Both the position numbers and the translations under genes were made by a program. Positions 1 through 7,721 of a stretch of DNA of 14,043 bases are shown piece after piece (position 1 is the stretch's first letter; every line of letters begins with the position of its first letter). The stretch comes from Chitinophagaceae bacterium UBA4857. Its GTDB lineage: Bacteria > Bacteroidota > Bacteroidia > Chitinophagales > Chitinophagaceae. The notes beneath the pieces are model-generated. The model was not told the DNA's origin, did not search any database, and saw only the letters and a program-made list of their open reading frames with translations. The DNA lies in assembly GCA_002399735.1 (NCBI GenBank), contig DHEF01000036.1, positions 1 through 14,043 on the forward strand, given 5' to 3'.

Positions 1-72
1 TATATCTTAGAATACGCAACGGACGATGCTAGTAGCAATACTGCTGATTACAAAATAAAATTACCTTGGTAA
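1..72 (+). CDS. C-terminal end of a gene entering from the left edge (partial, uncertain)
   Basis: Reading frame 1 of the plus strand is open from the window edge to a TAA at 70-72 and encodes 23 residues ending in KIKLPW. It would run into the convergent metalloprotease gene, overlapping its last 12 nt. The fragment is too short to assign a family. The only sign that it is real coding sequence is that its TDDASSN stretch recurs, in the same reading frame sense, in the partial frame at the other end of the window. An open frame this short could also be chance. Confidence 0.3.
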   Translation, partial: YILEYATDDASSNTADYKIKLPW

Positions 73-2829
73 AATGCTTACCGGCAAAATAAACTCAAAA
101 ACCAGGTTACGACCGGGATAATAAAAATCGGTATCCAGTAAATAACTGGTTCTAAAACCAAAGGATAGCGGATGCTGGTTCCACCATTTGGTATCTATAA
201 AAATTTCTGCACCGGTTGATCGTTGCCAGGCGGCAGGTTGTTTAAATTTATCATACACACGGGTAACATCAAAAAACAAATTGCCCCGTATGCGTTGCAA
301 GTAAAGAATATTGCCAAAACCCCAATCGGGATACACAATAGGAAAATGATAGTTACCGGCCAAGCGCCACATTTTTGCAAAATATGGTGCTTCATAACCA
401 CGGGAATAAGCCATGCGATTGGCAAACAACGCATAGGTAGTATCGGTTTCCTGATAAGAACCGGCCAACACAATACTATGCGATTTTTGTACACCGGGTA
501 AATAAACAGTAGCATTTAATAAAGGTTGCCAACTGGTATAACTGCTTATAGCATGGCGGTATTGGGCACCAATGGCATAACCCAAACGAGGATAAATATG
601 TTGCACCGCAGATTGTACATACTGGCTCCAGGATAACTGGTGAATAAGATAACTGAAGTTAACAGTAGTGAATGTGTCTTTGTAAAATCCTTTATTATAA
701 TCGTTACGATACTGGTAACGTACACCCCAGTTAAAGTTTTTAAATGTAGTGCCGCTTGTCCAGCTTAACGGAATATTTAACCCAACGCCTGCATCTAACT
801 GGTTCCACTCCTTTACCCTGTTCTGTGAAACTGCCTGACGATTAAAAGTGTATTGCGCATTAGCCGTTATTTGCGGATACCAACCACCATAGGTAAAGCC
901 TACGCCGGTTGCATGTGTACGATCGTTTTCATTGAATTGGTAATATAACTCCGACTGAAAACTGTTTAATATATTCTCGCTGTAAAGCGAGTAAGTCAAC
1001 AACGGATCTTCGTAATAAGGCCGCCAGCTATGTGCATTAATTAAGTGTTTACTTTTTTTATAGGTTGTAATATTGGTGTAGGGAGAATTAACACCGGATT
1101 GTTGTGTATCAACGGTATCAGTACTAACTAATAACTGGTCGGTATCAACCTTTGTCCAATTTACTGCAGTTATATTTTTTTGTTCAACATTAAAGCCTTC
1201 GCTGTTAAAAGTGCTCCATACCATTTTATCATTATTAACATGTAGGTTATAATTACCCAATGGCGATGCAGCCATTTTATATATGGTATTGTTTGCCAGC
1301 GATAACATATAGGCATGGTCGTTACCATCGTAACCAGCAGTAAAATACAGTGAATCGTTTTTTACATAAGGATTACCTACTATTTTGTACGTAACAGGGG
1401 TAAGATTAGTAAATGCTCCGTTCTGTATATTTACTTTCACGAGGGCCATGCTGCCATTATTGTAACGGGCCGCAAAAACAATATGATCATCATCCATAAA
1501 ACGCGGGTCGGCATAATAAGCAATATCCTTATGCTTCAGTTGCGCCAGTATTTCACCGTCAGCTACATTTAAAACATGTAAAGCGGTTTGCCCGTTTACG
1601 GCAACATGCGTGGCTACTACTTTTGTTCCATCAGTATTAATATCTGGGCGGAAATATTTTGTTTTTTTACCAATAGTTTGCTGTTTGTTGGTAGCCAGGT
1701 TTAATACTTTTATTACACTGTAATCATGCCAGCGCCAGCGTGGATTATTTTCGTAGGCAGTGTATACTACATTGCCATTGTTATAATTTATTTGTTCATC
1801 ATCCCTAATGTTTAAAAAACGTAAACGTTTTTTTGCATCACCCTCTTTTATCATTAATGCCTGACGTTGGTTGTATGCGGATTGTAGATACAACAAACTA
1901 TCATTACCCATTAAATACGGATACTTATAATGTGTAACCACTTTTTCGTTTACAGGCAACACAAAATCATTGTTGTTTGTAGTAGTTGTTTTACTGCGGT
2001 AGTAAGCAAAAGCATCAGTATAAAAACTTTTATAGTTTTTACCGGTATGTCGCTTAACGGCCTTTTGCATAGGATAAAACAAACCTTTAAAAGCACTGGC
2101 ATCACGGGTAACTTTTGTCCATATATCATCGCCGTAAGTTAGCCTGCCGTAGTTAACCAATAAATAACCCAGATGATAATGCGTAGGCACATAATCTTTT
2201 AACGATCCGTTTCGCAACTTCATCCACGAATAATCTTTTCCGGCCTGCCACAAAGCCGGATACATATTGTTAAACAGTGGTAACCTGCCCCTACCCTGTC
2301 TCGATAAGAAAGTTTCTGCATACACTGCATCACCTTCGTAAAACCAATCCGGTACCGCTGCATTTATAGCTAACGAATAACCTTCCTGGCCGAATAATAT
2401 GCCGGCTATTTTACTAAGGCCGTTATTAAAGTTGTTAAATTGTTGTACATGGCGGTATTCGTGTACAGCCAATTGTTTATGCCACGGAATGCTGCCTTGC
2501 TGAAAAGAGTTTACATCAGGCGTCATATAAAACTCGCTTCTAAAAGGCCCCAGACCAACATAGCCATTAGACACAGTGGTATTAGGCTGCAAAACAATAT
2601 TTATTTTCTTTAGTTTATTACCCAAGCTATACGGCTTAGTCATAGCCATGGTATGCACTAAATGTGCTACTTCTTTTGCCAGGCTATCGTTTCCTTTTTT
2701 AAAAATAATTTTAGCGGTATCAGTATTTATGTGCTGCCATTTGGTAGCTGCCGGATGGCCCCCAAACTGCTGTGCGCTTGCATTAAAAAATATAAGAATA
2801 AACGTAACCGGTAATAAATAGCGCAGCAT
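61..2829 (-). CDS. Outer-membrane protein with gluzincin-like zinc protease domain, propeller-like middle and beta-barrel-like C-terminus
   Basis: The 922-aa product starts with a clear signal peptide (hydrophobic residues 3-18, cleavage near SAQ-Q at 20). Residues 123-127 read HEYRH, a match to the zinc-binding HExxH motif, and about 38 residues later WFYEGDAVYAET supplies the downstream Glu (E165) expected in gluzincin-type (MA clan) peptidases. Residues about 290-580 contain repeated short blades resembling TolB/WD40-like propellers (for example PYLMGNDSLLYL and PRFMDDDHIVFAARY). The last roughly 310 residues alternate aromatic and polar positions as in an outer-membrane beta-barrel and end in FEFILPVSILPR. 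The ATG lies in a 205-bp divergent spacer shared with the small membrane protein, and no obvious terminator follows. The substrate is unknown. Protease activity is inferred from motif residues alone, and a peptidase-derived, non-catalytic surface protein is possible. Confidence 0.85.
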   Translation of the reverse strand: MLRYLLPVTFILIFFNASAQQFGGHPAATKWQHINTDTAKIIFKKGNDSLAKEVAHLVHTMAMTKPYSLGNKLKKINIVLQPNTTVSNGYVGLGPFRSEFYMTPDVNSFQQGSIPWHKQLAVHEYRHVQQFNNFNNGLSKIAGILFGQEGYSLAINAAVPDWFYEGDAVYAETFLSRQGRGRLPLFNNMYPALWQAGKDYSWMKLRNGSLKDYVPTHYHLGYLLVNYGRLTYGDDIWTKVTRDASAFKGLFYPMQKAVKRHTGKNYKSFYTDAFAYYRSKTTTTNNNDFVLPVNEKVVTHYKYPYLMGNDSLLYLQSAYNQRQALMIKEGDAKKRLRFLNIRDDEQINYNNGNVVYTAYENNPRWRWHDYSVIKVLNLATNKQQTIGKKTKYFRPDINTDGTKVVATHVAVNGQTALHVLNVADGEILAQLKHKDIAYYADPRFMDDDHIVFAARYNNGSMALVKVNIQNGAFTNLTPVTYKIVGNPYVKNDSLYFTAGYDGNDHAYMLSLANNTIYKMAASPLGNYNLHVNNDKMVWSTFNSEGFNVEQKNITAVNWTKVDTDQLLVSTDTVDTQQSGVNSPYTNITTYKKSKHLINAHSWRPYYEDPLLTYSLYSENILNSFQSELYYQFNENDRTHATGVGFTYGGWYPQITANAQYTFNRQAVSQNRVKEWNQLDAGVGLNIPLSWTSGTTFKNFNWGVRYQYRNDYNKGFYKDTFTTVNFSYLIHQLSWSQYVQSAVQHIYPRLGYAIGAQYRHAISSYTSWQPLLNATVYLPGVQKSHSIVLAGSYQETDTTYALFANRMAYSRGYEAPYFAKMWRLAGNYHFPIVYPDWGFGNILYLQRIRGNLFFDVTRVYDKFKQPAAWQRSTGAEIFIDTKWWNQHPLSFGFRTSYLLDTDFYYPGRNLVFEFILPVSILPR

Positions 2830-3034
2830 GCTTTTTTTTGTTTAAGATACAGCAGCAAATCAAAAAACAAAAATTATTCTTACGCATTGTATCATAATTA
2901 GTTAGCAATATACCGCAAATACAAGCCAATGATGCTGCTCATTTTTTGGTACGGTTTTGCATTATATACAATATACATTTTAAACGCTTGTGACGAATAA
3001 TACGGGCAATTTTTAACCACTAAAATATAGTGTT

Positions 3035-3325
3035 ATGAAAATCGTAAACATTCCGCCGTTTGTACTTGCAACTATAGCGCTATTCATCGGCATGATTAGC
3101 TTTTTAATTAAACCCACAGATGAGTTGTTTAATTATCCTTTACTAACCATTGCATTGGTATTAGCTGCTATTTACTGGATATGGATGATTGTGCTGGTAA
3201 GCGGCACCAAAGACCTCTTCACCTATCAAAAACGATTCTGGCAAATCCTTGTAATATCAGTGCCTTTTGTAGGTGCTTTATTATACCAGTTATTACATCA
3301 GCGAGATAAAAGGCTGGTTAATTAG
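3035..3325 (+). CDS. Small three-helix membrane protein, PLDc_N-like
   Basis: The 96-aa product has three hydrophobic segments (about residues 8-25, 35-57 and 69-87) and a basic C-terminal tail (HQRDKRLVN). The last segment, with FWQ, then VPFVGALLYQLL, resembles the W-x(n)-P-x-x-G-x-x-x-Y pattern of the PLDc_N family, a short membrane domain found alone or in front of cardiolipin synthase-type phospholipase D. No phospholipase HKD motif is present, so it is not an enzyme by itself. The ATG at 3035 is the first in frame after the AT-rich divergent spacer. A TACATTTT box at 2974-2981 is a weak match to the Bacteroidota promoter consensus. A hairpin with a T-run at 3490-3515 could end its transcript. 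The function is not known. Confidence 0.75.
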   Translation: MKIVNIPPFVLATIALFIGMISFLIKPTDELFNYPLLTIALVLAAIYWIWMIVLVSGTKDLFTYQKRFWQILVISVPFVGALLYQLLHQRDKRLVN

Positions 3326-3362
3326 GTGCTATCAGCATTGGTAGCGCTACTCAACTTTTGTT

Positions 3363-3418
3363 CCCGCTGTCCGCTGTACCCCGGTCGATAACCGGGGTGC
3401 CGCTTCCATCGGGCAGCC
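3363..3418. repeat. GC-rich nested palindrome, REP-like intergenic element
   Basis: The inner arms ACCCCGGT (3378-3385) and ACCGGGGT (3391-3398) form a perfect 8-bp stem with a 5-nt loop. The outer arms GCTGTCCG (3366-3373) and CGGGCAGC (3410-3417) add an 8-bp stem with one G-U pair. The stretch is much richer in GC than its surroundings and has no T-run, so it is not a typical terminator. On the minus strand it reads GGGCTGCCCGATG then AGCGGACAGCGGG at the far end. This resembles the element inside the btuB-like gene at 7558-7628, and both may belong to a dispersed repeat family. That assignment is inference. Confidence 0.55.
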
Positions 3419-3489
3419 CTTCATCAGTAACATATAAATCAACATTTTTACACAACCTCTTACACAGACCCACATATACCGACAACATG

Positions 3490-3515
3490 AAAGGGACTTT
3501 GTAAAGTTCCTTTTT
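3490..3515 (+). terminator. Probable intrinsic terminator downstream of the small membrane protein gene
   Basis: The stem AAAGGGACTT (3490-3499) pairs with AAGTTCCTTT (3504-3513) around a TGTA loop with one G-U pair. The stem's T-rich 3' side continues to a five-T run ending at 3515. It is about 165 bp beyond the stop codon of the 96-aa gene, which is rather far. Confidence 0.5.
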
Positions 3516-3674
3516 AATACCCGTACAATAAATTTAAAATGATATACAGTATTAAAACTTAGCCATTTAATTTACCTAAAGCTAAGCTGCCATTTCTTTC
3601 TATACCTTGGCTAATCACATTTACAAAATCGTTTAGTTAAAACAATATTTAAAATTATATTATACCGTAAAAAT

Positions 3675-3704
3675 AAACGGGGCTTAATTACTTAAGCCCC
3701 GTTT
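3675..3704. terminator. Strong bidirectional terminator hairpin
   Basis: A perfect 13-bp stem, AAACGGGGCTTAA (3675-3687) with TTAAGCCCCGTTT (3692-3704), encloses a 4-nt TTAC loop. U-rich tails would follow on either strand: TTTTATAT to the right, and TTTATTTTTA when read leftward. It lies about 70 bp beyond the stop of the minus-strand 155-aa gene and also faces the plus-strand small membrane protein gene, so it probably insulates the two convergent units. Confidence 0.8.
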
Positions 3705-3776
3705 TATATAGGTGTTATAGTTAGCATATAAAAAGCATAATAAAATACCTTTTATCATATCATCCCTGATAGTTAT

Positions 3777-4244
3777 TTAGCACCCCATGCGGAGTTTTTT
3801 CTTTTTGTTGTTTTGCATTAAAAAGTAAAATGTACCACCAATTATAGTAGCTGCTGCAAATACCATCGCAATTTTTTGACGGCGTACTTTTGTTTTTTGT
3901 TTTCTTAATTTAGTAGGCTCTTTTTTCACTATACATTCTACATTCTGTATAAACGATGTAACATTATCATCGGCATATGCACCGTAAGCATCTAACAATA
4001 CACCCTTTAAACCGGTATTGGTTTTTATAAGGTATAAAATGGTGCTATCCGCCGGATCACTTTCACCTTCAAAACGGTAAAAGTTTTCAATACAAACATC
4101 TGTTGGTTGAAAAACTTTGTTGTTAGTAGAAGATTCCAGACCGTTTTCAGTAATACGAAAATCTGCTTTAAATCCTTTTTTGGTGGCATTATTCATGCAA
4201 GACACCAATGTTGACATATCTTCAGATGGGCTGTCTTTTTTCAT
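3777..4244 (-). CDS. Conserved Bacteroidota small-domain protein with C-terminal membrane anchor
   Basis: The 155-aa product has two parts. Residues about 10-105 match, from memory, a small Bacteroidota family with the signature YRFEG-x-S-x-P-x-D-S-x-x-x-Y followed by GLKG-x-x-x-DAYG-x-YAD; here it reads YRFEGESDPADS and GLKGVLLDAYGAYADD. Database members of that family of about 100 aa are often labelled phosphoribosylpyrophosphate synthetase. Nothing in this sequence resembles the PRPP-binding loop or the size of a real PRPP synthetase, so I do not adopt that name. Residues about 125-143 (IAMVFAAATIIGGTFYFLM) form a transmembrane helix flanked by lysine and arginine clusters on both sides, which usual family members lack as far as I recall. 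A terminator follows at 3675-3704. The gene appears to be a single unit. The role is unknown. Confidence 0.75.
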   Translation of the reverse strand: MKKDSPSEDMSTLVSCMNNATKKGFKADFRITENGLESSTNNKVFQPTDVCIENFYRFEGESDPADSTILYLIKTNTGLKGVLLDAYGAYADDNVTSFIQNVECIVKKEPTKLRKQKTKVRRQKIAMVFAAATIIGGTFYFLMQNNKKKKLRMGC

Positions 4245-4367
4245 AACCTATAATTTAATTGATTAACGAATTTATTTTACTCCTTTGATCTTGTATTAGG
4301 CATAATGAAAAAACCGTACCAATATATTTTAACACTTCAATACTTTCTTAAAATATTGGTTTTAAAT

Positions 4368-4391
4368 AAAAAAAGACGCATTGCTGCGTCT
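4368..4391 (-). terminator. Intrinsic terminator at the end of the B12-uptake operon
   Basis: Read on the minus strand, AGACGCA pairs with TGCGTCT around a GCAA loop and is followed directly by a run of seven T. It lies 27 bp beyond the stop codon of the propeller lipoprotein gene, the last gene of the operon. Confidence 0.85.
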
Positions 4392-4417
4392 CTTAATACT
4401 ATAATTCAACTCAATTT

Positions 4418-5497
4418 TTATCTTACAATAACAACCCTTGTAGGTGTAATTCCCGGTGTGGTCATAAACGAAAACTTCTTCTTACCATCTTTGTCAAAAC
4501 AAAAAACCTCACCAGATGAAGTATAGTTTTTGGCGTCGGTTACATATACATCTCCGTTCTCTGCATCAATATCTAAACTGTAAGGTGTCGTAATAGTTGT
4601 TCCGTCTTTTATAAAACTTGTACCCTCGGCTGTAAGTGTTGCGGTATTTAATTTGCTTACTACTGGGCCACCTAAGTACCCGCCGGTAGTGTATAAAAAT
4701 CCGTTATGAAAACGCATATCGCCAACGGCTATATCATCATTTCTATATGTTACTACATTAGTAAATGCATTTATCTTAAATAAACCAGGTTCAACATCAC
4801 CATAGTTGCCAATACAGGCTACATACACATTACCGGCATTATCAGCAACTATTGCATTGGGATTTTGTTTTACTTTAATTTTAAAAGTCTCGGTATAACT
4901 AGCCAAGTCAATTACAGAAACTGTTGAATCCATCACAAGGTTTAAACCTCCCGAATTAGCTACAAATAATTTATCGCCTGAAATAGCCATTTGTTCAGGA
5001 TTAGAACCTACTGTTATAAACTTGTCAATGGTTAAAGAGGCTGTATCAATAACGGCAACAGTACCATCGTATGAACTAACTAATACTTTGTTTTTGTAGG
5101 CCACTGCATAACGTGGCTGGCGTGCTGCACCACCAGCATCTTTAAAGTCAATTTTTTTAACATGGGTACCGGCCAGATCGGTAACCTGTACATAACTGGA
5201 AATATTCATGACGATGTACATTTTTTTTCCATGTCTTATCATGTCGTTTCCTGTATCACCTAAACCTGATCCGTTTTTATTGAAAAAATAATCGGTTGTA
5301 GCAGTCTTGGTAGCAACATTATAGTAGGTTAATGTGGTGTTACCTGCACCCCAGTTTCCTTCATTTAATACATACAAACCGTCTGCTACTGTTTCTTCCT
5401 CTTCTACAACAGGTGGCGTGTCTTCTTTTTTACATGAAGCATAAAACACACTACCCGCTAACAAGAACATTAAAAATTTAAATTTTGTCGTTTTCAT
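4418..5497 (-). CDS. btuG: BtuG-like surface lipoprotein, DUF5074/YncE beta-propeller
   Basis: The 359-aa product starts with a lipoprotein signal whose lipobox ends FYAS-C22. The following residues KKED resemble the lysine-acid lipoprotein export signal that directs Bacteroidota lipoproteins to the cell surface. An acidic linker (VVEEEET) leads into a beta-propeller that opens with LYVLNEGNWGAGN, typical of DUF5074 proteins. Its blades recur as PRYAVAYKNKVLVSS, PEQMAISGDKLFVAN, PNAIVADNAGNVYVA and PYSLDIDAENGDVYVT. In Bacteroides the propeller lipoprotein BtuG sits on top of BtuB and binds vitamin B12 very tightly. The start here is 4 nt after the BtuB-like gene, and the whole unit is preceded by a cobalamin riboswitch, which supports the same role. 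The B12-contacting residues cannot be checked by eye, so the symbol rests on context plus fold. Confidence 0.8.
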   Translation of the reverse strand: MKTTKFKFLMFLLAGSVFYASCKKEDTPPVVEEEETVADGLYVLNEGNWGAGNTTLTYYNVATKTATTDYFFNKNGSGLGDTGNDMIRHGKKMYIVMNISSYVQVTDLAGTHVKKIDFKDAGGAARQPRYAVAYKNKVLVSSYDGTVAVIDTASLTIDKFITVGSNPEQMAISGDKLFVANSGGLNLVMDSTVSVIDLASYTETFKIKVKQNPNAIVADNAGNVYVACIGNYGDVEPGLFKINAFTNVVTYRNDDIAVGDMRFHNGFLYTTGGYLGGPVVSKLNTATLTAEGTSFIKDGTTITTPYSLDIDAENGDVYVTDAKNYTSSGEVFCFDKDGKKKFSFMTTPGITPTRVVIVR

Positions 5498-5501
5498 TTA
5501 T

Positions 5502-7721
5502 TTATAGATTATTAATTACTAAACTTATTTTAAAAGACCGTCCGGGCATAGGATAGTTTCGTACTACATCGTATGCTTGTGCGGTTATATTATTTAATTC
5601 TGCTTTTAGCAAGCAGTTATAGTTTTTATACTTTATATTTTTTGCCACAAATATATCATGTACACCCCAACCGTTTAATTCGTTACTGGGATGGTTTTCT
5701 CGTTGTGTATACCTTGTTCCTGAAAAAAGAATATTATAACCCGCTGTCCATTCTTTAAAAGAAGCGGAAAACATTCCCGAACCTGAATGCTCCGGCGTGT
5801 AAGGGATAAAGTGTTTGTAACTGCTTTGCGTTTTATTGGTTACATCCATGGCTTTTTGCCAGGTGTAGGCTAAACGTAACATCCAGCTTAATGCAGTATT
5901 TACGTTACCTTGTACATCAGTATTTACATCTACACCGGTAATACGTACTTTACCCAGGTTCATCATGGTCCAGATAAACATATTCTGGCTGGGTATGGCC
6001 ACAATTTTATCTTTTATATTATTAATGTACCCATCTGTACTCATATTTAAACCTGTTATATAACCTTCAAACTTTTTTGAATAAGTTATACCAGCATTTA
6101 TTTGTTTGGCCAGTTCAGGTTTTAAATCACGATAGCCTATGAAATTATAATACAGGTCGTTAAAAGTAGGCATACGAAAAATATGCTTATAAAATGTACG
6201 AAGCATAAAAGGGCTTTCCTCGCTCCATTTAAAACCTGCAGCAATGGCCGGCGTTAATTTATTTGTTGTTCCGGCAGCAATTACCTGCTCGGTACGGTCG
6301 TTAAAATGGTGCCATAATACGGCGCCATTTATATTCCATAACTTTTGTTTATAGCTAAGCGATAGCGCATTCCACAAGGAAACACGATCGGGCTTACCTT
6401 TTACATTGGTATTTGCTTTTAACACTGCATACGCTATATCTGACGCAAATGACATTTGCAACGCTGACAACAATTGTTGACTTACTGCTGCACTTGCGTA
6501 AGCTTCTGTTTGTGTGTACCGATCATCTAACCCACTCTGGTTATTTAAAAAATCAGGATCAGTATAACGTGTGTACGCATAATTGTATTTAGCTGCTAAT
6601 AATAAATTGGTACGTGAAGAAAGTGTTTTAGTATAACGTGTTTGTATAAAAAAATCTTTGTTCCAAAGGCGTTGTACCGAACGGTCAATATTAAAAATAA
6701 CAACACCCGGCAACCCACGTTCTGATGAATAGCCCCAGCCTTTTACCTGTAATACTGCACTATCTTTTAAAACTGTATTTACATTAATTTCTGCCTGCAG
6801 GGAATTGATATCGCTGTTATCACGTTTTTTGTCCTGAATATTATTACCATTTACCGCCTTGTAAGGATAGTTTCCTTTTGAGAACAAGGCTTCGGTATTA
6901 ACACTAATGATGGTGTTTTTTGACACCGGTAATTGAACGATGGCAAAAGGCTGCCAATGTGCAAATGAACCTGCATGTACACCTGCTTTCCATTTAGTAC
7001 CTAATAATGCTGCCGGATAATAAGAAGGCGTATTAATAGATAACAATGAGGCTGATGATAATAAGCGAGCAGGTTGCAACAAAGTTTGAGGTAAGCCCTG
7101 CTCCAATACCAGGGCTTGCACATAAGCACTGGAAAACCTTGATAAGTCTATTTGTCCGGCTTGCACATCGGATACAGCTATACCATCGTAAGCAATACCT
7201 GTATGAGAAGCACCTAAACTACGTACGGATACTGTTTTTAAACCACCAATACCACCGTAATCTTTTACTAAAACACCTGAGAAATATTTTGCCGCATCGC
7301 CAACGGTTGGTGCATTTAATTTTTTCAACATGGTGTTGCTAAGCAATTGCGTAGGCACAGCTGCTTCGTACTGGTTTTTATATTTTATAGTAGCAACCGT
7401 TACTTTGTTTAGAGTTTTAGAAGTATCCTCTTGTGCTATTAGATTTGTACAAAACAATAAGCACATTAACAGCATACAAAAAACAACTGCCCTTTTAGTA
7501 TTGTTGCTATTAATAAACGGCCTTGCTATAGGCTGAACAATGTTACTGCTGCTGAATGGCTGCCGGATGTGCAGGGGTAGCCACGGCTTTGCCGGGGCCG
7601 TAGCGATAGCGAAGCCCGTAACAGCCGGAACTACAGTTGATTTTTTAATAAACTGATGACAGCCCCAAACATTTTTTAATTTGAAAGGTGAAAAGAGGTG
7701 ATATGTTTTTAGCTTCATCAT
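5502..7721 (-). CDS. btuB: BtuB-like TonB-dependent outer-membrane receptor, probable vitamin B12 transporter
   Basis: The 739-aa product has a TonB-dependent receptor plug at about residues 103-225, including GGLKTVSVRSLGASHTGIAY then DGIAVSD, followed by a barrel of about 510 residues. It lacks the N-terminal carboxypeptidase-like domain of SusC receptors, so the compact form fits BtuB. It would import cobalamin through the outer membrane using TonB energy, with the adjacent propeller lipoprotein as capture partner. The signal peptide (KRAVVFCMLLMCLLFC, cleavage near IAQ) begins only at residue 76. The start at 7721 is kept because its ATG overlaps the stop of the preceding gene (ATGA) and no plausible start codon lies between it and the signal peptide. 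Residues about 32-55 of the extension are encoded by a GC-rich repeat-like insert. The cobalamin riboswitch upstream makes B12 the likely ligand. Confidence 0.85.
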   Translation of the reverse strand: MMKLKTYHLFSPFKLKNVWGCHQFIKKSTVVPAVTGFAIATAPAKPWLPLHIRQPFSSSNIVQPIARPFINSNNTKRAVVFCMLLMCLLFCTNLIAQEDTSKTLNKVTVATIKYKNQYEAAVPTQLLSNTMLKKLNAPTVGDAAKYFSGVLVKDYGGIGGLKTVSVRSLGASHTGIAYDGIAVSDVQAGQIDLSRFSSAYVQALVLEQGLPQTLLQPARLLSSASLLSINTPSYYPAALLGTKWKAGVHAGSFAHWQPFAIVQLPVSKNTIISVNTEALFSKGNYPYKAVNGNNIQDKKRDNSDINSLQAEINVNTVLKDSAVLQVKGWGYSSERGLPGVVIFNIDRSVQRLWNKDFFIQTRYTKTLSSRTNLLLAAKYNYAYTRYTDPDFLNNQSGLDDRYTQTEAYASAAVSQQLLSALQMSFASDIAYAVLKANTNVKGKPDRVSLWNALSLSYKQKLWNINGAVLWHHFNDRTEQVIAAGTTNKLTPAIAAGFKWSEESPFMLRTFYKHIFRMPTFNDLYYNFIGYRDLKPELAKQINAGITYSKKFEGYITGLNMSTDGYINNIKDKIVAIPSQNMFIWTMMNLGKVRITGVDVNTDVQGNVNTALSWMLRLAYTWQKAMDVTNKTQSSYKHFIPYTPEHSGSGMFSASFKEWTAGYNILFSGTRYTQRENHPSNELNGWGVHDIFVAKNIKYKNYNCLLKAELNNITAQAYDVVRNYPMPGRSFKISLVINNL
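7558..7628. repeat. GC-rich repeat-like element inside the 5' end of the btuB-like gene
   Basis: This roughly 71-bp GC-rich block sits in an AT-rich gene. The terminal arms GGCTG (7558-7562) and CAGCC (7622-7626) are complementary, and inside them ACGGC (7583-7587) pairs with GCCGT (7597-7601). It begins GGCTGCCGGATG and later reads GTAGCGATAGCGAAGCCCG, the same layout as the minus-strand reading of the intergenic palindrome at 3363-3418. It is translated in frame as residues about 32-55 of the receptor precursor, ahead of the signal peptide. Membership in a repeat family is inferred from two copies only. Confidence 0.5.

Larger units (their letters stand above)
3326..3776. other. Gene-free spacer of about 450 bp
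   Basis: No convincing coding frame was found on either strand. The spacer lies between the convergent ends of the small membrane protein gene and the 155-aa gene. It holds a GC-rich nested palindrome (3363-3417), a plus-strand terminator-like hairpin (3490-3515) and a strong bidirectional terminator (3675-3704). The rest is AT-rich with no feature I can name. Confidence 0.7.

Noticed and set aside
195..515. 106-aa open frame on the minus strand, and a 92-aa plus-strand frame at 223-501
   Set aside because: Both lie inside the 922-aa gene in other frames and show no recognisable domain. They are by-products of the real coding sequence.
4305..4526. 73-aa plus-strand open frame crossing the operon terminator
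   Set aside because: It runs through the terminator hairpin and antisense into the lipoprotein gene, and the predicted peptide has no family features.
7046..7536. Plus-strand open frames of 98 and 68 aa opposite the btuB-like gene
   Set aside because: They are antisense to a well-supported receptor gene, including its plug and signal peptide.
7558..7721. A frameshift or fused upstream gene as the cause of the long receptor N-terminus
   Set aside because: The frame is open without interruption and the ATGA overlap is intact. An in-frame insertion explains the extension more simply.
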